A DNA stretch of 64,000 nt from Williamsia herbipolensis (lineage in GTDB: Bacteria; Actinomycetota; Actinomycetes; Mycobacteriales; Mycobacteriaceae): assembly GCF_000964005.1 (NCBI RefSeq), contig NZ_JXYP01000012.1, forward strand, positions 1 to 64,000, read 5' to 3'. Below are positions 44,696-51,667 of this stretch, in pieces (the stretch's first letter is position 1; every line of letters begins with the position of its first letter). The notes beneath the pieces were generated by a model. It was given only the letters and a program-made list of their open reading frames with translations, made no database searches and was not told where the DNA came from. A program made the translations under genes and the position numbers.

Positions 44696-46231
44696 ATGTC
44701 CCACTCCGATACACGCGTGACCACCACCGACGGCGTCGTCGAAGGTGTCGATCACGACGGTCTGCACAGCTGGCGCGGCATCCCCTATGCCGCGCCCCCG
44801 ATGGGTGATCGGCGGTTCCGCGCGCCCGAGCCGCCCACGCCGTGGGAGGGTGTCCGACTCGCACACAGCTTCCGCAACGCCGCCCCGCAGGCGCGCCGGT
44901 ACACGACGATCGGCATCAACAAGCACCAGCCGGTCAGCGAGGACTGCCTCACCCTGAACGTGCTCGCCCCGGCGAAGCGGTCCGGGCCGCTGCCGGTGAT
45001 GGTGTTCATCCACGGCGGTGCCTACATCCTGGGCTCGTCGCTCACCTACCGCGGCGACTCCCTGGTTCGCGCGGGCGGCGTCGTCTACGTGTCGATCAAC
45101 TACCGACTGGGCACCCTGGGGTACCTCGATCTGAGCCAATACTCCTCGGACACGCGCACTTTCGACAGCAACCTCGGGTTGCGCGACCAACTCGCCGCCC
45201 TGCAGTGGGTACAGCGCAACATCGCCGGGTTCGGCGGCGACCCCGACAACGTGACGATCTTCGGTGAGAGCGCCGGGGGCAACGCGGTCACCACCCTGCT
45301 CGCCGTCCCCTCGGCGGCCGGACTGTTCCACAAGGCGATCGCCGAGAGTTCGGCGCCGGCGCTGACGTTGAAGGCCGAGTGGGCGACACAGTTCGCCTCG
45401 ACGTTCGTCGACATCCTCGCCGAGACCCGCGACGACCCGGTTGCCGCGCTGCACACCGCGACTCCCGCCGAACTGGGCCGTGCGGGTGACCAACTCTCGC
45501 GCCGTGTCTCGAAGATGATCCCCGGCGCACTGCCTTTCGGCCCGACCGTCGACGGCGATCTGCTCCCGGTCGATCCGCTCGAGGCCGCCGATCGCGGCGA
45601 GACGCACGCGGTGCCGCTGCTGCTCGGAAGCAACCTCGTCGAGGCGAACCTCTTCGCCAAGGTGTTCCCGGTGCTGCCCACCTCGCCCTCGGCACTCGAG
45701 CGGGTGCTCGCCGGCGCCGATCCTGATGCACGCGCCGCGATCCTCGACTCGTACCCGGACTACCCCGAACCCGCGGCCTGCCGACAGATCATGGCGGACA
45801 TGATCTTCTGGGCGCCGTCGGTCGCGATCGCCGACGGGCACAGCGCGCACTCGCCGACGTACATGTACCGGTTCGACTACTCCACGCGAATCCTCGACAT
45901 CAGCGGGTTCGGTGCCACCCACGGCATCGAGCTGTTCGGAGTGTTCGGGCTGTTCACCTCACGTGTCGGCGGTCTGCTCACCTTCGCCGGAGACCGACGC
46001 TCCGCACGCCGGGTCACCGCCGAGATGCAGTCGGACTGGGCGTCGTTTGCCGCCACCGGCGCACCCCGATCCGGATGGCGGCGTTACGACACCACCACGC
46101 GTGCGGTGAAGGTCATCGACGACCCGAGTCGCATCGAGCTCGATCCGCACGCCGAGCGCCGCGAGGCGTGGAGCCGCTACCGCGAGTTCTCAGAGGTCCC
46201 ATTGGGCGGGGGGATCCCCGGCCAGGAATGA
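44696..46231 (+). CDS. type B carboxylesterase
   Basis: A carboxylesterase/para-nitrobenzyl esterase family enzyme of 511 residues. The oxyanion motif is IHGGAYILGS, the nucleophile Ser is in TIFGESAGGN (about residue 194), and the catalytic His is in GATHGIELFGVFG (about 405). No signal peptide is seen, so it is cytoplasmic. A -10 (TAATGT, 44684-44689) is seven bases before the ATG, indicating a leaderless mRNA; only 29 bases separate it from pxpA. The 3' end overlaps the next gene by 42 bases. Substrate unknown. Confidence 0.87.
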   Translation: MSHSDTRVTTTDGVVEGVDHDGLHSWRGIPYAAPPMGDRRFRAPEPPTPWEGVRLAHSFRNAAPQARRYTTIGINKHQPVSEDCLTLNVLAPAKRSGPLPVMVFIHGGAYILGSSLTYRGDSLVRAGGVVYVSINYRLGTLGYLDLSQYSSDTRTFDSNLGLRDQLAALQWVQRNIAGFGGDPDNVTIFGESAGGNAVTTLLAVPSAAGLFHKAIAESSAPALTLKAEWATQFASTFVDILAETRDDPVAALHTATPAELGRAGDQLSRRVSKMIPGALPFGPTVDGDLLPVDPLEAADRGETHAVPLLLGSNLVEANLFAKVFPVLPTSPSALERVLAGADPDARAAILDSYPDYPEPAACRQIMADMIFWAPSVAIADGHSAHSPTYMYRFDYSTRILDISGFGATHGIELFGVFGLFTSRVGGLLTFAGDRRSARRVTAEMQSDWASFAATGAPRSGWRRYDTTTRAVKVIDDPSRIELDPHAERREAWSRYREFSEVPLGGGIPGQE

Positions 46232-47017
46232 CAGCATCAGCGGGTTGAACACGTCGGGCGACTCCAGCGGCAACAGATGCGTGCCGGGCAGGACCGCCAG
46301 TCGTCCCGCGGGCAGCGCGGCCACCACGTCGACACTGTGCGCGACGGTCACCTCGTCGCGGTCGCCCTGGGCCACCAGGGTGGGCGTGGTGACCGACGCA
46401 AGTGATGCGAGATCGATCTCGGGCTCGGCGGCGATCATGTCGATGGTCTTGCGGTAGACGGTCTCGAAGTGTTCCGGCCCGTCGGGTGACACCGCATCGT
46501 ATTCGGCGCGCAGGAAAGTCATCGCGGAGCTGTCGGCGAGGAGTCCGTCGGTGATGCCGTCGGCGACGCGACCGGAACTGTTGAAGTACTGCCCGACGAG
46601 GACCATGCGGTCGACGAGGTCGGGGCGACGCTGGGCGACCAACAGGGCCACCACGGCGCCGTCGCTCCACCCCACCAGATGTGCCGAACGGCCGATCGCG
46701 GTCTCCAGGTAGGCGATCGTCTCGTCGGCCATCGTCGAATAGCCGAAGGCGGCGTCGGTGTCGGGGGAGTGGGCGTGCCCGCACCGCTCGGGTGCGTAGA
46801 CCTTCCACCCTGCCTTCAGGATCTCGGGGATCTGGGCGCCGAACGACGACGCCCCGGCGAACGCGCCGTGCATCAGCACGACGGGGGTGCCCTCGCCGTC
46901 GACGAAGTGCCACACGGGATGACCGGCGACGTCGATGTATTCGCCCCCATCGACCTTTCGGGCACCGTCGACCGGTCGCAGGGTGTGAGTATCGTCGGCA
47001 CCGGACAGGCTGGACAT
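46190..47017 (-). CDS. alpha/beta hydrolase
   Basis: A hydrolase of 275 residues with VVLMHGAFAGASSFG, the nucleophile elbow GWSDGA (about 107), and a C-terminal GTHLLPLESPDVFN holding the His. The nucleophile is Ser in G-W-S-D-G rather than the commoner G-x-S-x-G with small residues, as seen in many 3-oxoadipate enol-lactonase relatives. ATGs at 47017 and 47026 are both possible. Substrate unknown. Confidence 0.82.
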   Translation of the reverse strand: MSSLSGADDTHTLRPVDGARKVDGGEYIDVAGHPVWHFVDGEGTPVVLMHGAFAGASSFGAQIPEILKAGWKVYAPERCGHAHSPDTDAAFGYSTMADETIAYLETAIGRSAHLVGWSDGAVVALLVAQRRPDLVDRMVLVGQYFNSSGRVADGITDGLLADSSAMTFLRAEYDAVSPDGPEHFETVYRKTIDMIAAEPEIDLASLASVTTPTLVAQGDRDEVTVAHSVDVVAALPAGRLAVLPGTHLLPLESPDVFNPLMLSFLAGDPPAQWDL

Positions 47018-47070
47018 GCGCCCCATGCTCGCAGAGGCGGTGTCGCGATCACCGAAACGAGGCTCAATCG

Positions 47071-47535
47071 ATGTCAACTCGACGCCGCCGCGCCGCCTGC
47101 GTCCTGGTCCTCGGCGCCGCGATGGCGGCGTCGGCATGCTCGACCGACAGTGGCACCGACGCGGCGGTGTCGACACCTCCACCGAGCACGACGCCCGAGG
47201 TGATCACCGCCTCGCAGGCCCCGGCGGTGCCACCCTTCATCGCCCGGGTGCAGGTCGTTCAGCTTCCCTCGGGCACGAGCGTGCAGGTCTATCCGACGGC
47301 ATCGGGACGGGCAGCGCAGGGCGCGGGCGACAACGCGATCGCCTGGGCCGAGGTGCTCGCCGACGATCCCGGTGCCGACACCGCGGGGATGCGCGCGCAG
47401 TTCGATTGTCACTGGGCGTTCGCGCGCATCGTCGCGCCGGACAAACCGAGCTGGAATCTCGAACCGTGGCGTCCGGTGGTCAGCGCCCAACAGATGATCG
47501 ACGACCGCTGCAACCCTGGTGGCGCCGAGGAGTGA
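47071..47535 (+). CDS. small lipoprotein with DUF2599
   Basis: A lipoprotein of 154 residues. The signal peptide with lipobox AASAC (Cys about 23) is followed by a Thr/Pro linker and a C-terminal DUF2599-like domain (DCHWAFARIVAPDKPSWNLEPWRP...RCNPGG) with two conserved Cys. It is found in Mycobacteriales; function unknown. The metal-sensor ArsR gene begins 16 bases after it. Confidence 0.8.
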   Translation: MSTRRRRAACVLVLGAAMAASACSTDSGTDAAVSTPPPSTTPEVITASQAPAVPPFIARVQVVQLPSGTSVQVYPTASGRAAQGAGDNAIAWAEVLADDPGADTAGMRAQFDCHWAFARIVAPDKPSWNLEPWRPVVSAQQMIDDRCNPGGAEE

Positions 47536-47542
47536 ACGCTAC

Positions 47543-47564
47543 TATCTGCGTATGAATGCAGATA
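47543..47564. promoter_or_regulatory. inverted repeat over the arsR start, candidate operator
   Basis: TATCTGC (47543-47549) and GCAGATA (47558-47564) form a perfect seven-base inverted repeat with an eight-base spacer. It overlaps the -10 TACTAT (47540-47545) and the arsR ATG at 47552. This is the expected place for an autoregulating ArsR/SmtB sensor. Confidence 0.65.
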
Positions 47565-47956
47565 AGGGTGTTTGTCGTCGGACGCTCGCCGACGACCAGG
47601 TCGCCCTGGTGGTCGAGGTGTTCCGCATGCTCTCCGACGCCACCCGTGTGCAGATGCTGTGGGCGCTGGTCGACCGCGAGTGCTCGGTGAACGAGCTCTC
47701 GGAGAAGGTCGGCAAACCGGCGCCGTCGGTGAGTCAGCACCTCGCCAAGCTCCGCATGGCACGCCTGGTGCGTACCCGCAAGGAGGGGACCTCGGTCTTC
47801 TACCGCCTCGAGAACGACCACGTGCGGCAGATGGTGGTCGACGCGGTGTTCAACGCCGAACACGCCGGACCCGGCACCCCCGGGCATCACCGTCCCGACG
47901 CCCACGTCGACGCCCCGATCTCCATCGTGCCATCCGAGAAGTCGAGCGGCGCATGA
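47552..47956 (+). CDS. ArsR/SmtB-family metal-sensing repressor
   Basis: A winged-helix repressor of 134 residues. The DNA-binding helix is KPAPSVSQHLAKLRMARLV (about 54-72). The C-terminal helix has H-x13-H in the place of the SmtB/CzrA alpha-5 zinc site, although the middle ligand is Asn. The tail adds GHH and DAH, so metal sensing is likely but the site is not standard. The -10 seven bases upstream gives a leaderless mRNA. The stop overlaps the CDF exporter gene as ATGA. Confidence 0.88.
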   Translation: MNADKGVCRRTLADDQVALVVEVFRMLSDATRVQMLWALVDRECSVNELSEKVGKPAPSVSQHLAKLRMARLVRTRKEGTSVFYRLENDHVRQMVVDAVFNAEHAGPGTPGHHRPDAHVDAPISIVPSEKSSGA

Positions 47957-49008
47957 GCGGCGACCATTCCCACCACCATCCCCACGACCACGATCACCAC
48001 GGTGGTTGGCGGCATGCGCTGAGCCACGCGTTCACGCCGCACAGCCACGATTCTGCCGACAAGGTCGACGGTGCCATGGAGTCGAGTGCGCAGGGTATCC
48101 GTGCGGTGAAGATCAGCATGGCGTTGCTGCTGGCGACCGCGGTCGTGCAGCTCGCCGTGGTCGTGGTGTCGGGCTCGGTGGCACTGCTCGCCGACACGAT
48201 CCACAACTTCTCCGACGCACTCACCTCGGTGCCGCTGTGGATCGCGTTCGTCCTCGGTCGCCGCGCGCCCACGCGGCGCTACACCTATGGGTTCGGCCGC
48301 GCGGAGGATCTCGCCGGTCTGTTCGTGGTTCTGATGATCCTCGCGTCGGCGGTGGTCGCCGGGGTCGAGGCGGTACGGCGTCTCATCGACCCCGCGCCCC
48401 TGTCGCATCTGCCCTGGGTCGCCGCGGCCGGTGCCATCGGGTTCGTCGGCAACGAGATCGTCGCGCGGTACCGCATCACCATCGGCCGTCGCATCGGATC
48501 GGTCGCACTCATCGCGGACGGGAAGCACGCACGCACCGACGGGTTCACGTCGCTGGCGGTGCTCGTCGGCGCCGCCGGTGCGGCGGCCGGCTTCCCGATC
48601 GCCGACCCGATCGTGGGGTTGGTGATCACCGCGGCCATCCTCATGGTGCTCGTCGGCGCGGCACGAGATGTGTTCCGGCGCCTCATGGACGGCGTCGACC
48701 CGGAGATCGTCGGCTCGGCCGAGGAGGTGCTCGCCTCGGTGCCCGGCGTGGACAGTGTGGCCGGGTTACGGATGCGGTGGGTGGGTCACACCCTGCACGC
48801 CGAGGCCGATCTCGACGTCCCGCCCGACACCGCGCTGCGCGATGCCCATGCGCTGGCCCATCGTGCCGAACACGCGCTGATCGACGGCGTCGCGCGCCTG
48901 GCCACCGCCCAGGTGCACGCCTACCCGGGGCATCAGGTCGCCGACGGCACCGTCACGCGCCCGGCCGAACGGAGCCTGCGGCCACCGACGAGGCGGCAGA
49001 CGACGTAG
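47953..49008 (+). CDS. cation diffusion facilitator (zinc-type exporter)
   Basis: A CDF exporter of 351 residues. The N-terminus is His-rich (HSHHHPHDHDHHGG). Six membrane helices carry the metal site: DTIHNFSD in TM2 and GKHARTDGF in TM5, both H-x3-D, which indicates zinc or cadmium. A C-terminal ferredoxin-like domain follows (about 235-325). Coupled to the ArsR gene. The 3' end overlaps the metal-import permease gene by 76 bases. Confidence 0.92.
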   Translation: MSGDHSHHHPHDHDHHGGWRHALSHAFTPHSHDSADKVDGAMESSAQGIRAVKISMALLLATAVVQLAVVVVSGSVALLADTIHNFSDALTSVPLWIAFVLGRRAPTRRYTYGFGRAEDLAGLFVVLMILASAVVAGVEAVRRLIDPAPLSHLPWVAAAGAIGFVGNEIVARYRITIGRRIGSVALIADGKHARTDGFTSLAVLVGAAGAAAGFPIADPIVGLVITAAILMVLVGAARDVFRRLMDGVDPEIVGSAEEVLASVPGVDSVAGLRMRWVGHTLHAEADLDVPPDTALRDAHALAHRAEHALIDGVARLATAQVHAYPGHQVADGTVTRPAERSLRPPTRRQTT

Positions 49009-49808
49009 ATCGCGAACGAGATGGTCGTGACCATCACCGACACCGGCAGGTTGGGTGCGAGCGAGAGGATCAGTCCGCCCACCGCGGCGATCTCGGCGAA
49101 CAGGATCGACAGCAGCACCACCGTGGTCGGGGTGGAAGTCACCCGGGTGGCCGCGGCGGCGGGGGTGATGAACAGCGACATCACCAGTAGGGCGCCGATG
49201 ATCTGCACCCCCTGCGCGACACTGGCACCGAGCAGGACCGCGAACACCAACGACAGTGTGCGCGTGGGCACCCCGAGCGCCTCGGCGACCGTGGGGTCGG
49301 TGCTCGCGAACTGCAGCGGGCGATAGATCACCGCGAGCACGGCGACCACGACGACGGTGGTGATCGCTACGGCGGTCAGACCGTCGGCCCCGACGCTGAC
49401 CACCTGTCCGGTCAACAGAGCGAACCCGGTGCCGGTACGACCGTACGTCGCGATGAAGAGCACGCCGAGACCCAGTCCGAACGCCATCACCACGCCGATC
49501 ACCGAATCACGTTCGCGCACACGGCTGCCGAGCAACCCGAAAATGAGCGCGGCGACGATGGAACCCACCACGCCGCCGATGTTGACGCTGACGCCGAGCA
49601 ACAGGGCCAATGCCGCACCGGTGAAGGACAACTCGGCGGTGCCGTGCACGGCGAACGACATCTGGCGCGCGACCACCGTCGGACCGAGGAGGCCGCCGAG
49701 CAGCGCGAGCAGCGCCAACGCCAGCAACGACTGCTGCACGAAGGGCCGCGCCAGCAGGTCTCCCGCGAGACCGACGTCGAGGAAACTGCCCCAGTCGACG
49801 GTGCTCAC
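48933..49808 (-). CDS. metal ABC transporter permease
   Basis: An ABC-3 family (ZnuB/MntB-like) permease of 291 residues with about eight to nine membrane helices. It has RQMSFAVHGTAELSFTGAALALLLG and GALLVMSLFITPAAAATR, both typical. GTG overlaps the ATPase stop (GTGA). Third gene of the importer operon. Confidence 0.92.
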   Translation of the reverse strand: MSTVDWGSFLDVGLAGDLLARPFVQQSLLALALLALLGGLLGPTVVARQMSFAVHGTAELSFTGAALALLLGVSVNIGGVVGSIVAALIFGLLGSRVRERDSVIGVVMAFGLGLGVLFIATYGRTGTGFALLTGQVVSVGADGLTAVAITTVVVVAVLAVIYRPLQFASTDPTVAEALGVPTRTLSLVFAVLLGASVAQGVQIIGALLVMSLFITPAAAATRVTSTPTTVVLLSILFAEIAAVGGLILSLAPNLPVSVMVTTISFAIYVVCRLVGGRRLRSAGRVTVPSAT

Positions 49809-50674
49809 AGCGCCTCGGCGCCGTGGCAGGCGGCCTCGTCGGCACCCACGACGACGAGGCGGTCGCGCACGCGCAGCACGTCGACCTTCGTGCGATACAA
49901 CTCGCTGAGCACCGCGGAGTTCATCACCTCGTCGGTGGTGCCGATCCGGAACCGGCCGTCGACGAGGTAGACGACGCGATCGACGTAGGGGAGTACGGGA
50001 TTGATCTCGTGGGTGACGAACACGACCGTGGTCGCCGCCGCGCGACGTCGACGGTCGATCAGCTGCGCCACGCGTGCCTGATTCGCCGGATCGAGACTGA
50101 GCAGCGGCTCGTCGCACAGCAGCACGACGGGGTCGCTCGCGAGCGCCTGGGCCACCCGCATCCGCTGCTGCTCGCCACCGGAGAGCAGGCCGAGCGGGGC
50201 GTCGACGAAGGCGCGGGCATCGACCTGATCGATCGCGAGATCCACTGCGGCCCTTCGTGCCTTACGGGTGCGCCACCCCACACCCCACGCGCGGCCGTCG
50301 ACGCCCATGCCCACGAGGTCGCGTCCGCGCAGCGGCACCCCCTCGTCGTGCGGGCGCTGCTGGGGCACGTACCCGATCTTCGACCGGTCGGTGCCGTTGC
50401 GGCCGTCGATGGAGATGGTGCCCGCGTCCAGTCGGTACTGACCGAGCAGCGTGCGCAGCAGCGAGGTCTTGCCCGACCCGTTGGGCCCGAGTACCGCGAC
50501 GAACTCGCCGGGGGCGACGGTCAGGTCGAAATCCGACCACAGCACGCGGTCACCGAAGCGCAGTCGCGCACCACGGATGTCGATGGCAGGGACGCTGGCG
50601 GTGATGGCGATGCTCCGGTGTCGAGAGGTGGCGAGTGGAGATGGATCAGCGCGACAGGGAGGCCGCGATCGCAT
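49805..50674 (-). CDS. metal ABC transporter ATP-binding protein
   Basis: An ABC ATPase of 289 residues. Walker A is GPNGSGKT (about 66-73), the Q-loop is in YVPQQRPHDEGVP, the signature is LSGGEQQRM, and Walker B is VVLLCDEP. The ATG overlaps the end of the binding-protein gene by 29 bases. The first 30 residues are poorly conserved, but no other start is available. Confidence 0.9.
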   Translation of the reverse strand: MRSRPPCRADPSPLATSRHRSIAITASVPAIDIRGARLRFGDRVLWSDFDLTVAPGEFVAVLGPNGSGKTSLLRTLLGQYRLDAGTISIDGRNGTDRSKIGYVPQQRPHDEGVPLRGRDLVGMGVDGRAWGVGWRTRKARRAAVDLAIDQVDARAFVDAPLGLLSGGEQQRMRVAQALASDPVVLLCDEPLLSLDPANQARVAQLIDRRRRAAATTVVFVTHEINPVLPYVDRVVYLVDGRFRIGTTDEVMNSAVLSELYRTKVDVLRVRDRLVVVGADEAACHGAEAL

Positions 50675-51584
50675 CCACCGTAGCCTTCTGCCAGGCCACG
50701 TAGTCGGTGACTCCGGACGGCAGGGTCTCGGTCAACTTCACGACGGGGAGACCGTCGGAGTCGGCGGCGGCCAGCAGGCGCTTGGTCGTCTCGTCGACGG
50801 CCTGGGTGTTGTAGAGCAGCGCCGAGACGGTCTTGTTGCGCACCAGGTCCTCGGTGGTCGCGACTGCGGCGGCGGGCGGGTCGTTGCCCGCCTCGACGGC
50901 GTCGGTGAACGACGACGGCGTCGCGTCGACCAGGCCCGCCTCGGCGAGCAGGTACGCCGCGAGCGGCTCGGTCTGGGCGACCTTCGCGCCGGCATGGGCC
51001 GCCTTGATCGAGGCCAACGTGGTCTGCAGGTCGGTGACCTTGTCCTCGAACTGCTTCGCGTTGGCGGCGAAGGCGTCCTTGTCGGCCGGGAACTTCTCGG
51101 CCAGGGCGTCGGCGATGTCGGATGCGACGGCCTTCACGACGTCGAAGTCGTAGAAGAAGTGCTCGTTGACCTCGCCGGCGCCGGTGGGCGCGCTCGGGTT
51201 GAGCTTCTTGTAGGCGTCGCACGCGCTGATCACCTTCGCGTCGGGGTTCTTCGGCGCCTTCTCCATGTAGGCGTCGTAGTCGGCGCCGTTGAGCACCACG
51301 ACGTCGGCGTCGAACACCTTCGCGGTGTCGCGCGCGGTGGCCTCGAACTCGTGCGGGTCACCGTCGGGCGAGGTGTAGAGCGAGGTGACGCCGGCGTCCT
51401 TGCCCGCGACGGCGGAGGCGACCGAACCCCACACGTCGGTGGAGGCGACGACGACGGGCTCCCCGGGAGCGCCCGCGGACTCGGTGGTGTCGCCCGAACA
51501 CCCGGCGACCACCGTCGCGGCGATCACTGCTGCGGCCAGACCCGCAACCCGGGCCGACACCCCACGAACGGTCTTCGAACTCAT
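50646..51584 (-). CDS. metal ABC transporter substrate-binding lipoprotein
   Basis: A cluster A-I (ZnuA/PsaA-type) binding lipoprotein of 312 residues. The lipobox is VVAGC (Cys about 29). Likely ligands are His in GDPHEFEA, His in NEHFFYDF, Glu in AQTEPLAAY and Asp in QAVDETT. The third being Glu rather than His is the pattern of Mn/Fe binders such as PsaA, whereas ZnuA has His. No His-rich loop is present. First gene of the operon. A symmetric site lies 33 bases upstream. Metal (Mn, Fe or Zn) not settled. Confidence 0.88.
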   Translation of the reverse strand: MSSKTVRGVSARVAGLAAAVIAATVVAGCSGDTTESAGAPGEPVVVASTDVWGSVASAVAGKDAGVTSLYTSPDGDPHEFEATARDTAKVFDADVVVLNGADYDAYMEKAPKNPDAKVISACDAYKKLNPSAPTGAGEVNEHFFYDFDVVKAVASDIADALAEKFPADKDAFAANAKQFEDKVTDLQTTLASIKAAHAGAKVAQTEPLAAYLLAEAGLVDATPSSFTDAVEAGNDPPAAAVATTEDLVRNKTVSALLYNTQAVDETTKRLLAAADSDGLPVVKLTETLPSGVTDYVAWQKATVDAIAASLSR

Positions 51585-51616
51585 CGCACACTCCACTCCT
51601 CGACGACTGCGACGCA

Positions 51617-51632
51617 AATGGTAACCGTTATC
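51617..51632. promoter_or_regulatory. candidate metalloregulator site upstream of the importer operon
   Basis: AATGGTAACCGTTATC is an AT-rich, partly symmetric element in an otherwise GC-rich gap, 33 bases before the binding-protein start. Its form (ATAAC...GTTAC.ATT) resembles actinobacterial Zur boxes built on TGATAATNATTATCA. The assignment to Zur rather than a Mn or Fe regulator is tentative. Confidence 0.4.
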
Positions 51633-51667
51633 GAAAAGAGCCACCAACTCGAGTGCCGACGGCGCGA

